Assembly: GCA_900545495.1 (NCBI GenBank)
Contig: UQZJ01000001.1
Span: 1-64,000 of the forward strand
DNA: 64,000 bases
DNA from: an uncultured Eubacteriales bacterium
GTDB lineage: Bacteria; Bacillota; Clostridia; Oscillospirales; Oscillospiraceae
Direction of reading: 5' to 3'
How positions within the stretch are numbered: the stretch's first letter is position 1; each line of letters starts with the position of its first letter. Positions 40,006-48,601 of this stretch are shown piece by piece. The position numbers were made by a program, and so were the translations under genes. Below the pieces are notes generated by a model. The model made no database searches, was not told where the DNA came from, and saw nothing but the letters and a program-made list of their open reading frames with translations.

Positions 40006-40980
40006 ATGTGTACGGCAGCCACATATCAGACCAAGCATTTCTATTTCGGGCGCAATCTGGACTATGAGCAGTCCTTCGGGGAGAGTGTGGTCATCACGCC
40101 CCGGAACTGGCCGCTGGCGCTGCGCCACGGCGCGGCGATGGAGACGCACTACGCCATGATCGGCATGGCCCATATGCAGGACGGCTTCCCCCTGTACTAC
40201 GACGCCGTCAATGAAAAGGGCTTGTGCATCGCGGGACTGAACTTCGTGGGCAACGCGGTATACGGGCGTCCGGAGGGCGGCCGGGAGAACGTAGCCCAGT
40301 TTGAGTTGATCCCGTGGCTGCTGGGACGCTGCGCCACGCTGGCGGAGGCCCGGACGCTGCTGGCACAGGCCAACATCACCGACACGCCCTATTCCGCCGG
40401 TCTGCCCACGGCTCAGCTCCACTGGATGGTGGCGGATCGCACCGGCTGCATCGTGGTGGAGTCGGTAGCGGACGGGCTCCATATCTACGACGATCCGGCG
40501 GGGGTGCTGACCAACAACCCGCCCTTCCCCACGCAGCTGTTCGCCCTGAATAACTACGCCCAGCTGTCGCCGGAGCCACCAGTGAACCACTTCGCGCCGG
40601 CGCTGCCTCTGACAACGTACAGTCGGGGCATGGGTGCCATGGGGCTGCCGGGAGATCTGTCCTCCCAGTCCCGGTTCGTGCGGGCGGCCTTTGTGCGGGC
40701 CAACTCCGTCTCCGGCGACGGCGCGACGGAGAGCCTGAGCCAGCTGTTCCACATCCTCGGCTCGGTGGAGCAGCAGCGGGGCTGCTGCCGCTTGGCCGGC
40801 GGCGAATGCGAGCTGACACTGTACACCGGCTGCTGCAACGCCGACCGGGGCGTATACTACTACACCACCTACGACAACAGCCAGATCACCGCCGTGGATA
40901 TGCACCACGCCGATCTGGACGGGTGCGAGCCTGTCAGCTATCCGCTGGTCACGGAGCTGCGGCTGTATCAGCAGAACTGA
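40006..40980 (+). CDS. Choloylglycine hydrolase family protein, probable bile salt hydrolase
   Basis: A 324-residue Ntn-hydrolase. Cys2 directly follows the initiator Met (MCTAATY), as required for the nucleophile. Also present are GRNLD (Arg16, Asp19), GLNFVGNAVY, VLTNNPPFPTQ (the oxyanion Asn) and SRFVRAAF (the conserved Arg). These match the catalytic set of bile salt hydrolases, with the Arg and Asp two positions earlier than in the Clostridium perfringens enzyme. It deconjugates glycine- or taurine-linked bile acids. The start ATG follows AAAGGAGG. Penicillin V acylase activity is the main alternative. Confidence 0.9.
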   Translation: MCTAATYQTKHFYFGRNLDYEQSFGESVVITPRNWPLALRHGAAMETHYAMIGMAHMQDGFPLYYDAVNEKGLCIAGLNFVGNAVYGRPEGGRENVAQFELIPWLLGRCATLAEARTLLAQANITDTPYSAGLPTAQLHWMVADRTGCIVVESVADGLHIYDDPAGVLTNNPPFPTQLFALNNYAQLSPEPPVNHFAPALPLTTYSRGMGAMGLPGDLSSQSRFVRAAFVRANSVSGDGATESLSQLFHILGSVEQQRGCCRLAGGECELTLYTGCCNADRGVYYYTTYDNSQITAVDMHHADLDGCEPVSYPLVTELRLYQQN

Positions 40981-40988
40981 AGCAACAG

Positions 40989-41023
40989 AACGAGGGGTCA
41001 CGCATCGCGTGACCCCTCGTTTT
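40989..41023. terminator. Bidirectional terminator after the bile salt hydrolase gene
   Basis: A 14-bp stem (ACGAGGGGTCACGC with GCGTGACCCCTCGT) and ATC loop, followed by TTTTATT. The convergent thioesterase gene ends at its edge. Confidence 0.88.
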
Positions 41024-41456
41024 ATTGTACCTCCGGCAGCTCCATCTGCTTCATGCGGAAGGTGTATACGCCGTCGGCGCACACCGTGCCGTTTTCATCC
41101 TCCACCCGCGCCCGGATGACGTGGATGGTTTTCCCCATACGCACCGCCTCCGCATAGCAGGTCAGCCTGCCGCTCTTTGCGGCGGCCAGAAACCGCACCT
41201 CACAATTGACCGTGCGGCAAAAACTGCCCCGCGAGCAGGCCGCCGTCCCCGCCGCCTGATCCATCATCGTGCAGTACACGCCGCCGTGTACGATGCCCAT
41301 GGGGTTCCAGTGCTGCGCCGTCAGCTGCAATTCGCTTCTCGCCCAGCCGTCGCCCACGGCCACCACCTGCATCCCGCCGATGGCGGCGTAGGCGCCCGCC
41401 TGATTGGCCCGCGCCAGCACCGTTTCATACCATGCCTGTTTTTCCTGTTCTGTCAT
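41022..41456 (-). CDS. PaaI-type hotdog thioesterase
   Basis: A 144-residue single hotdog-domain protein. The segment NPMGIVHGGVYCTMMDQAAG carries the family's His-Gly-Gly and acidic active-site pattern. It probably hydrolyses a small or aromatic acyl-CoA; the substrate is unknown. Its start overlaps the sortase stop by four bases (ATGA), so the two are co-translated, although no shared pathway is obvious. Confidence 0.88.
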   Translation of the reverse strand: MTEQEKQAWYETVLARANQAGAYAAIGGMQVVAVGDGWARSELQLTAQHWNPMGIVHGGVYCTMMDQAAGTAACSRGSFCRTVNCEVRFLAAAKSGRLTCYAEAVRMGKTIHVIRARVEDENGTVCADGVYTFRMKQMELPEVQ

Positions 41457-42265
41457 TGGTCATTTCCTTCCGTCAAGGGTGTCATCTCGCCCAGCACCAC
41501 AAAGCGGTAGTTGTCCGCCTCATAGGAGCAGGTACACATACCCACAATGCGTCCGGTGGGGATGCCCCGCCCGGCGTTGAAGGTAGACTGGCTGATAAAG
41601 CGCGCCAGATCCGTATCGTTGAACGAGGTGTTGAACACCTCATGCTCGCCGGGGACGATCAGCCCCGCGAACAGATCCACCCGGTATGTCCCCGCGTTGG
41701 TGTACAGGTAGAAATACGGGTGGGCGTCGTAGTACCACTGCTGCTTGTACCCGGAGATGGAGGCGAACATGGTACCGTCCGCCATGTGGTGTCCGTACAG
41801 CATATTGCTCTGGGAGGTGAAGTCCCGGTTGGCGCGGGCGTCCAGAAAAATGGTGCCGTACACGCTGTAATTGCCATACAGGTCGTGGTGCAGGTAATAG
41901 TCGTTGTCGCCGTCGTAGGCGATGGGGTAGCTGATGGGCGTGCCCGGACTGTACACATACCCGATGATATCCCGGTAATGGGACTGCCACCAGCCCAGAT
42001 CGATCTGCGCCGGCGGCGTAAGGCGCATGGTTTTTTCCGCTGTCTCGGCAATGTCCGCCCGCAGCTGCTCCACGGCGGCGGACAGCGGCTCCGCCGCGGA
42101 CAGTATGGCCTCCTCCGCCGCGCAGACGCAGGCTCTGGTCGTGTCCTGCATCGACTCCGTCTCCCCTGCCGCAGCCGTTCCCGCTCCCGTAAGCGCCAGC
42201 ACGCCCCACGAGGGCAGCCCCACCACGGCGGCAGCCAGCACCAGCGCGATCCATCTCTTCTTCAT
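41453..42265 (-). CDS. srtB: Class B sortase
   Basis: A 270-residue membrane-anchored transpeptidase. The N-terminal hydrophobic anchor (about 5-28) is followed by a helical stem and the sortase barrel. Catalytic residues are visible as His159/160 (LYGHHMADG), Cys246 (GMCTCSYE) and Arg254 (NYRFVVLG). It joins secreted proteins to peptidoglycan or builds pili. No protein in this window has a clear sorting signal, so its substrate is elsewhere. The ATG at 42265 is preferred over the GTG seven codons upstream. It is co-transcribed with the thioesterase. Confidence 0.9.
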   Translation of the reverse strand: MKKRWIALVLAAAVVGLPSWGVLALTGAGTAAAGETESMQDTTRACVCAAEEAILSAAEPLSAAVEQLRADIAETAEKTMRLTPPAQIDLGWWQSHYRDIIGYVYSPGTPISYPIAYDGDNDYYLHHDLYGNYSVYGTIFLDARANRDFTSQSNMLYGHHMADGTMFASISGYKQQWYYDAHPYFYLYTNAGTYRVDLFAGLIVPGEHEVFNTSFNDTDLARFISQSTFNAGRGIPTGRIVGMCTCSYEADNYRFVVLGEMTPLTEGNDQ

Positions 42266-42400
42266 CGACTCGTCCCCCGCACGCAAAATATGGCACTATT
42301 ATACGCGGCCTGTCGCCGCATCGTCAAGCTTCCCCGGAAAATTTCCCCACCTTGCCGGGACATTCGCCCTCCCGGAGGAGCCCTCCTCTCCCACGGACGG

Positions 42401-42438
42401 AAAAAGACCGCCGCGCAGAGCGCGGCGGTCTTTTTATG
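42401..42438. terminator. Terminator of the pyruvate:ferredoxin oxidoreductase gene
   Basis: A 14-bp stem (AAAGACCGCCGCGC with GCGCGGCGGTCTTT) and AGA loop. T-runs flank both sides; it serves nifJ on the minus strand. Confidence 0.88.
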
Positions 42439-42464
42439 TGCCTTTATCCGTTGGCGGGTACGGC

Positions 42465-45400
42465 TTATTTGTCGTACATCTCCACCAGCTTCAGCAGGTG
42501 CTCGTAGCGGGCCTTGGCCTCGTCCTCGTTGCGCTGGAACAGCACGTCCGCACGCTCGGGGAACTCGCGGGTCAGGCGGGAGTAACGAGCCTCGTTCATC
42601 AGGAACTCCTGATAGCCGCCGGCGGGCGCCTTGGAGTCCAGCGTGAACTTCTTCTCGCCCTCGGGGTTGTAGCGGAACAGGTTCCAGTAGCCGCACTCCA
42701 CGGCCTTCTTCATTTCCTTCTGGCAGTTCATCATGCCGCCCTTGATGCTGTGCATCTCGCAGGGGCTGTAGCCGATGATCAGGGACGGGCCATGATAGGC
42801 CTCGGCCTCGGTGATGGCCTTGATGGTCTGGGCGGGGTTGGCGCCCATGGCCACCTGTGCCACGTACACATAGCCGTACTGCATGGCGATCTCAGACAGG
42901 CTCTTCTTCTTGATCTCCTTACCGGCCGCGGCAAACTGTGCCACCTGACCGATGTTGGAGGCCTTGGACGCCTGTCCGCCGGTGTTGGAGTACACCTCGG
43001 TATCGAACACGAAGATGTTCACGTCCTGCTTGGAGGCGATGACGTGATCCAGTCCGCCGTAGCCGATGTCGTAGGCCCAGCCGTCGCCGCCGAAGATCCA
43101 CATGGACTTCTTGGCTAGGTATTCCTTCTTGCTGAGGATGTCGGCAGCCAGCGTGCAGGCCTCGCAGTCGCACAGCAGAGCGCCCTTGGCCTTCAGCTCA
43201 GCGGCGTGCTCGGCAAGCTGCGGCACGGCAGCCAGCTCCTCCACGGTGCAGATGCTCTCCTCCAGTGCCTTGACGTAGGCCTTGGTGGGCTCGGCGTTGG
43301 CGGTGCCGTCGTCCATGGTGTCCAGCCATGCCTGTGCAGCGGCCTTCAGCTCAGGACGGGCCCACTCCACAGCGATGAGCTGGCGGGTCTTGTCAGCCAG
43401 ATCCTCGCGGATCTTGTTCTGGCCGGTGAACATACCCAGACCGTGCTCGGCGTTATCCTCGAACAGGGAGTTGCACCATGCGGGGCCGTGGCCCTCCTTG
43501 TTGGTGCAGTAGGGAGAGGTAGCCGCAGGACCGCCCCAGATGGAGGAGCAGCCGGTGGCGTTGGAGACATACATATGATCGCCGAACAGCTGGGTGACGA
43601 GACGGGCATAGCTGGTCTCGGCGCAGCCGGCGCAGGAGCCGGAGAACTCCAGCATGGGCTGCTTGAACTGGCTGCCCTTGACGGTGTTGTCCTGCATATC
43701 CTTCTTCTCGGCGACCTCGGCCACGCAGTAGTCGAACACATCCTGCTGGGCAAGCTCGCCCTCCTGTGCCACCATGGTCAGCGCGTTGACGGGGCAGGCG
43801 CCGATGCAGACGCCGCAGCCCATGCAGTCCAGAGGACTGACGGCCATGGTGAACTTGTACTCGCCCTTGCCCTTGCCGGCCTTCACGTCCACGATCTTGG
43901 CGGCCTCGGGAGCCTTGGCGGCCTCGTCGGCGGTCAGCGCGAAGGGACGGATGGTGGCGTGGGGGCAGACGTAAGCGCACTGGTTGCACTGGATGCACTT
44001 CTCGGCGTCCCAAGTGGGAACGGACACGGCCACGCCGCGCTTCTCATAGGCGGCGGCGCCCAGCTCGAACTGACCGTCCACATGATCCACGAAGGCGGAG
44101 ACAGGCAGGCTGTCGCCGTCCATCTTGCCCACGGGCTCCAGAATATCCTTGACCATCTTCACCAGCTCGGGCTTGCCCTTGAGCTGCTTGGGCTCCTTGG
44201 TATCCACGGCGTCGGCCCAGTCGGCGGGCACGTCGATCTTCTTGTAGGCGGTGGCACCCAGATCGATGGCCTTGTAGTTCATATCCACCACGTCCTGACC
44301 CTTCTTCAGGTAGGAGGCCTTGGCCTTCTCCTTCATGTAGGCGATGGCCTCCTCCTCGGGCATGACCTTGGCCAGAGAGAAGAATGCGGACTGGAGGATG
44401 GTGTTGTTGCGCTTGCCCATACCGATCTTGATGGCCAGATCAATGGCGTCGATGGTATAGACCTGGATGTTGTTGCGGGCGATATAGCGCTTGGAGGCAG
44501 CGTCCATGTGGTGGTTCAGCTCGTCGAAGTCCCACTGGCAGTTAATCATATACACGCCGCCGGGCTTGACGTCCTGCACCATCTTGAAGCCCTTGATGAC
44601 ATAGCTGGGATTGTGGCAGGCCACGAAGTCCGCCTTGTTGATATAGTACGGGGAGCGGATGGGCTTGTCGCCGAAGCGCAGGTGGCTGATGGTGACGCCG
44701 CCGGTCTTCTTGGAGTCGTACTGGAAGTACGCCTGCACGTACTTGTCGGTGTGGTCGCCGATGATCTTGATGGAGTTCTTGTTGGCGCCCACGGTGCCGT
44801 CGCCGCCCAGACCCCAGAACTTGCACTCGATGGTGCCCTCTGCGGCGGTGTTGGGGGCGTTCTCATCCTCGGGCAGGGAGATGTTGGTCACATCGTCCAC
44901 GATGCCGATGGTGAACTGACGCTTCATCTCAGCCTTCTTCAGCTCGCTGTACACGGCGAACACGGAGGCGGGAGGCGTATCCTTGCTGCCCAGACCGTAG
45001 CGGCCGCCGATGACCTGCACGTTGTTCATGCCGGCGTTGGCCAGTGCGGTGACAACGTCCTGATACAGAGGCTCGCCCTGGGAGCCGGGCTCCTTGGTGC
45101 GGTCCAGAACGGCGATCTTCTTGGCGGTGGCGGGAATGGCCTCGATCAGCTTCTCGGGAGCGAAGGGGCGGAACAGGCGGACCTTCACCAGACCCACCTT
45201 CTCGCCGTGGGCGTTCAGGTAGTCGATGACCTCCTCGGCCACATCGCAGATGGAGCCCATGGCCACGATGACGCGGTCAGCGTCGGGTGCGCCGTAGTAG
45301 TTGAACAGCTTATAGTCGGTACCCAGCTTGGCGTTGACCTTGTCCATGTACTTCTCCACCACGGCGGGCAGCTCGGCGTAGTACTTGTTGCAGGCCTCGC

Positions 45401-46085
45401 GGTGCTGGAAGAAGATGTCGCCGTTCTCGTGGGAGCCGCGCATATGGGGATGCTCGGGGTTCAGGGCATGGCGGCGGAACTCAGCCACGGCGTCCATGTC
45501 GCACATATCCTTCAGATCCTCGTAGTCCCACACGGCGATCTTCTGGATCTCATGGCTGGTGCGGAAGCCGTCGAAGAAGTTGATGAAGGGAACCTTGCCG
45601 GACAGGGCAGCCAGATGTGCCACGGGGCTCAGGTCCATGACCTCCTGCACGTTGCCCTCGCACAGCATGGCAAAGCCGGTCTGGCGGCACGCCATAACGT
45701 CGGAGTGGTCACCGAAGATGTTCAGGGCGTGGGTGGACACGGTACGGGCGGAGACGTGGAACACGCAGGGCAGCTGCTCTGCTGCGATCTTGTACATATT
45801 GGGGATCATCAGCAGCAGACCCTGAGACGCGGTGTAGGTGGTGGTCAGCGCACCTGCACCCAGAGAGCCGTGAACGGCGCCGGCCGCACCGGCCTCGGAC
45901 TGCATCTCGACCACCTTGACCTTGGTGCCGAAGATGTTCTTCAGGCCGTTGGCGCTCCACTGGTCAACAAAGTCGGCCATGGGGCTGGACGGCGTGATGG
46001 GGTAGATGGCAGCAACCTCGGAAAACGCATAGGAAACATGCGCTGCGGCGTTATTGCCATCCATGGATTTCATTTTTCTTACCAT
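42465..46085 (-). CDS. nifJ: Pyruvate:ferredoxin (flavodoxin) oxidoreductase
   Basis: A 1206-residue single-chain PFOR, full length. It splits pyruvate with CoA to acetyl-CoA, CO2 and reduced ferredoxin, the central step of clostridial fermentation. The N-terminus has YPITPSSPMAD; two ferredoxin-type clusters are at CIQCNQCAYVCPH and CMGCGVCIGACP (about residues 700 and 760); the proximal cluster is CAGCAE; thiamine diphosphate binding is in GGDGWAYDIGYGG. The start ATG follows AAGGAGG. Long open frames on the opposite strand here are codon-bias shadows. Confidence 0.97.
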   Translation of the reverse strand: MVRKMKSMDGNNAAAHVSYAFSEVAAIYPITPSSPMADFVDQWSANGLKNIFGTKVKVVEMQSEAGAAGAVHGSLGAGALTTTYTASQGLLLMIPNMYKIAAEQLPCVFHVSARTVSTHALNIFGDHSDVMACRQTGFAMLCEGNVQEVMDLSPVAHLAALSGKVPFINFFDGFRTSHEIQKIAVWDYEDLKDMCDMDAVAEFRRHALNPEHPHMRGSHENGDIFFQHREACNKYYAELPAVVEKYMDKVNAKLGTDYKLFNYYGAPDADRVIVAMGSICDVAEEVIDYLNAHGEKVGLVKVRLFRPFAPEKLIEAIPATAKKIAVLDRTKEPGSQGEPLYQDVVTALANAGMNNVQVIGGRYGLGSKDTPPASVFAVYSELKKAEMKRQFTIGIVDDVTNISLPEDENAPNTAAEGTIECKFWGLGGDGTVGANKNSIKIIGDHTDKYVQAYFQYDSKKTGGVTISHLRFGDKPIRSPYYINKADFVACHNPSYVIKGFKMVQDVKPGGVYMINCQWDFDELNHHMDAASKRYIARNNIQVYTIDAIDLAIKIGMGKRNNTILQSAFFSLAKVMPEEEAIAYMKEKAKASYLKKGQDVVDMNYKAIDLGATAYKKIDVPADWADAVDTKEPKQLKGKPELVKMVKDILEPVGKMDGDSLPVSAFVDHVDGQFELGAAAYEKRGVAVSVPTWDAEKCIQCNQCAYVCPHATIRPFALTADEAAKAPEAAKIVDVKAGKGKGEYKFTMAVSPLDCMGCGVCIGACPVNALTMVAQEGELAQQDVFDYCVAEVAEKKDMQDNTVKGSQFKQPMLEFSGSCAGCAETSYARLVTQLFGDHMYVSNATGCSSIWGGPAATSPYCTNKEGHGPAWCNSLFEDNAEHGLGMFTGQNKIREDLADKTRQLIAVEWARPELKAAAQAWLDTMDDGTANAEPTKAYVKALEESICTVEELAAVPQLAEHAAELKAKGALLCDCEACTLAADILSKKEYLAKKSMWIFGGDGWAYDIGYGGLDHVIASKQDVNIFVFDTEVYSNTGGQASKASNIGQVAQFAAAGKEIKKKSLSEIAMQYGYVYVAQVAMGANPAQTIKAITEAEAYHGPSLIIGYSPCEMHSIKGGMMNCQKEMKKAVECGYWNLFRYNPEGEKKFTLDSKAPAGGYQEFLMNEARYSRLTREFPERADVLFQRNEDEAKARYEHLLKLVEMYDK

Positions 46086-46234
46086 AACGTGCCTCCTTAA
46101 ATAAATAGTCTTTTCAAAATTCCGCCTTCGCCCGTGCGGTACACAGGCAAAAGCACTCCCTCCCCGCCCTCCGCTGGCGGCCGGAAAGGAAGTTCATGCG
46201 AAAGCATCCCGTAACAAACGCTTTCCCGTCTGTA

Positions 46235-46252
46235 TTGTTGATAGTAACACAA
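46235..46252. promoter_or_regulatory. Possible Rex operator over the nifJ -10
   Basis: TTGTTGATAGTAACACAA matches 10 of 14 fixed positions of the Rex consensus TTGTTAANNNNTTAACAA and covers the nifJ -10. Rex senses NADH/NAD+ and controls fermentation genes in Clostridia. This is a visual match only. Confidence 0.35.
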
Positions 46253-46269
46253 ACATTTTGCCCTGTAAA
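46241..46269 (-). promoter_or_regulatory. Promoter of nifJ (TTTACA-17-TACTAT)
   Basis: On the minus strand, TTTACA (46264-46269) and TACTAT (46241-46246) are 17 bp apart. Confidence 0.65.
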
Positions 46270-46460
46270 CCTGATTTTTGTGATTTCTACTACTGTGAAA
46301 CTTTTTTAGCGCCATGCACAAATTTTCTCATCTCATACCCGCCCGAAAGTGTCGTTCCGCGCAAAACGCCCGCCGCTTTTTTGAAAAAAGCGCTGTTCAC
46401 CCATCGATTTTTATGATAAGATGAGGGGTGAACGACATATTGGAAGGGAGATGACGGCCC

Positions 46461-47975
46461 ATGGTGGTCACCGTGCGTTCTCTGGGACTCACCGGCATCC
46501 GCGGCTACGAGGTGTCGGTGGAGTGTTTTCTCTCCGGCGGGCTGCCCGCCTTTGATGTGGTGGGTCTGCCGGATGCCGCTGTCAAGGAATCGCGGGAGCG
46601 CGTCCGTGCCGCCGTAAAAAACTGCGGCGCCAAGTTCCCCGTCAGCCGGATCACCGTGAATCTGGCCCCCGCCCGTGTCCGCAAGGAGGGTACGCTGTAC
46701 GACCTGCCCATCCTGCTGGGCATTCTGGCGGCGGCTGAGGAGCTGAAGCCTCTGCCGGAGGACGCCGCCTTTCTGGGTGAGCTGAGCCTCACCGGGGCGC
46801 TGCGCCCTGTCACCGGCGTGCTGCCCATGGCGCTGTGCGCCGCCCGGCTGGGCATCAAGACCCTGTACGTCCCGGCGCAGAACGCCGCCGAGGCCACGCT
46901 GGCCGACGGCCTCACCGTCTACGGCGTGGAGGATGTGTCCCAGCTCATCGCCCACCTGAGGGGCGAGACGCCCATGACTCCCGCCGCCCGCTGGCAGCCG
47001 GAGCCCGCCGCCCGTCCTCTGCCGGACTTTGCCGATGTGATGGGACAGGAGAATGTGAAGCGGGGGCTGGAGATCGCCGCCGCCGGCGGCCACAACGTGC
47101 TGCTCATCGGCTCGCCCGGCGCGGGCAAGTCCATGCTGGCACGGCGCATCCCCTCCATTCTACCCGATATGACCCGCGCCGAATCCCTCCAGACCACGGA
47201 GATCTACTCCGTAGCCGGCATGACCGACGCCGCCCACCCGCTGGTGGATGTGCGCCCCTTCCGCAGCCCCCACCACACGGCCTCCACCGTGTCGCTGGCG
47301 GGAGGCGGCGGCACGCCGCGGCCCGGCGAGATCTCGCTGGCCCACAACGGCGTGCTGTTTCTGGACGAGCTGCCGGAATTCGACAAGTCGGCGCTGGAGA
47401 CGCTGCGCCAGCCGCTGGAGGACGGCTTCGTCACCATCACCCGCGCCGCCGGGACGTTGACGCTGCCCAGCCGCTTTATGCTGGTGTGCGCCATGAACCC
47501 CTGCAAATGCGGATGGTACGGCCATCCCTCCGGCCGCTGCACCTGCTCGGAAAATCAAGTGGAGCAGTATATGCGCCGCATCTCCGGCCCCCTGCTGGAC
47601 CGCATCGATATGTACATTGAGGTACCCTCCGTGGAGTACGAGGCCATGCGCCGCAAGGATACGCCGGAGTCCTCCGCCGTTATCCGGCAGCGGGTCAACG
47701 CCGCCCGGGAGGTGCAGAAGCAGCGCTTCGCCGGCACGGAGGTGTCCTGCAACGCCTACATGACCCCCGCCATGATCGGGCGGTACTGCCAGCTGGACGA
47801 CGCCGGTGAACGGCTGATGCAGGGCGCCTTTGACCGGCTGGGTCTTACCGGCCGCAGCCACGACCGGATCCTGCGTATGGCCCGCACCATCGCCGATCTG
47901 GAGGGCAGCGAGCACATCGAGGCGTCCCATCTGGCGGAGGCCATCCAGTTCCGCAGCAGCGGTATCCTGAAATGA
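46461..47975 (+). CDS. comM: YifB/ComM family Mg-chelatase-like AAA+ ATPase
   Basis: A 504-residue ComM/YifB protein. The N-terminal Lon-protease-like fold contains GLPDAAVKESRERVRAA; the AAA+ core has Walker A GSPGAGKSMLA (about residue 218) and Walker B LFLDELPEF; a C-terminal Mg-chelatase-type domain follows, with CxxC-like cysteines (NPCKCGWYG). ComM is a hexameric helicase that aids branch migration during natural transformation. The ATG at 46461 lies 10 bases after GGGAG. Confidence 0.9.
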   Translation: MVVTVRSLGLTGIRGYEVSVECFLSGGLPAFDVVGLPDAAVKESRERVRAAVKNCGAKFPVSRITVNLAPARVRKEGTLYDLPILLGILAAAEELKPLPEDAAFLGELSLTGALRPVTGVLPMALCAARLGIKTLYVPAQNAAEATLADGLTVYGVEDVSQLIAHLRGETPMTPAARWQPEPAARPLPDFADVMGQENVKRGLEIAAAGGHNVLLIGSPGAGKSMLARRIPSILPDMTRAESLQTTEIYSVAGMTDAAHPLVDVRPFRSPHHTASTVSLAGGGGTPRPGEISLAHNGVLFLDELPEFDKSALETLRQPLEDGFVTITRAAGTLTLPSRFMLVCAMNPCKCGWYGHPSGRCTCSENQVEQYMRRISGPLLDRIDMYIEVPSVEYEAMRRKDTPESSAVIRQRVNAAREVQKQRFAGTEVSCNAYMTPAMIGRYCQLDDAGERLMQGAFDRLGLTGRSHDRILRMARTIADLEGSEHIEASHLAEAIQFRSSGILK

Positions 47976-47985
47976 GGAGCAGTCT

Positions 47986-48567
47986 ATGAACATCCCCGCC
48001 TTTCTGGTCTACTGCGCCATTATGGCCGTGACACCCGGCCCCAACAATCTGATGAGCCTGTATCTGGGCGCCTCGGGCGGTTCCCGCTTCTGGCGGTTCT
48101 TCGCCGGGAGCATGGCCGGGCTTTTCGTCAAGTGTGCCCTGTGCGGCCTTCTGAATGTGCTGCTGGCGGAAAAGATCCCGGCGCTGGTGCCATATCTCAA
48201 GTGGCTGGGCGCCCTGTATATGCTCTATCTGGCCTTCGGCATGGTGCGCAGCGGTCTGAAGCCCGCCGGGGACGACCAGCGCTCCGGCGAGGGCAGCTTT
48301 CAGAGTGGCATCCTGCTGCAGGTCCTGAACGTGAAAAGCTGGGTGGCGGCACTGAGCATTTTTTCCGTGTACGTCATCCCCTTTACAACCGCCGTCGGCG
48401 CCATGCTGCTGGCGGCACTGGCCTTCACCCTTTTCTGCGCGCTGGCGAGCCTGCTGTGGTTCGGCTGCGGCGCGGCCATACAGCGCCTCTACCGCCGCTT
48501 CCGTCTGCCGGTGAGCATCGTGCTGGCGGCCACGCTGGTGCTGTGCGCCTGGAGCGCGGTAAAATAA
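47986..48567 (+). CDS. LysE/RhtB family exporter
   Basis: A 193-residue membrane protein with about six helices. AVTPGPNNLMSLYLGAS is the LysE family signature, and KSWVAALS-type sequence follows the fourth helix. Members export amino acids or related metabolites. The substrate is unknown. It is 10 bases after comM in the same transcript. Confidence 0.85.
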   Translation: MNIPAFLVYCAIMAVTPGPNNLMSLYLGASGGSRFWRFFAGSMAGLFVKCALCGLLNVLLAEKIPALVPYLKWLGALYMLYLAFGMVRSGLKPAGDDQRSGEGSFQSGILLQVLNVKSWVAALSIFSVYVIPFTTAVGAMLLAALAFTLFCALASLLWFGCGAAIQRLYRRFRLPVSIVLAATLVLCAWSAVK

Positions 48568-48601
48568 TACGACAAGTAAAACGACAAGGAGAAACCATAC
48601 C

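Larger units (their letters stand above)
46086..46460. other. Divergent regulatory region between nifJ and comM
   Basis: This 375-base region holds the nifJ promoter (46241-46269), a leader of about 150 nt with a small GAAAGC/GCTTTC hairpin, a Rex-like site, and, on the comM side, a 19-nt palindrome CGCTTTTTTGAAAAAAGCG (46374-46392). I see no gene. Confidence 0.6.

Noticed and set aside
41453..42265. A sortase-substrate locus
   Set aside because: No LPXTG- or NPQTN-like motif followed by a helix and basic tail was found in the window's secreted proteins.
43206..46100. A 964-residue open frame on the plus strand opposite nifJ
   Set aside because: It is exactly antisense to a full-length PFOR, has low-complexity Gly/Val/His/Leu content, no ribosome site and no family motifs. 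High GC third positions produce such shadows.
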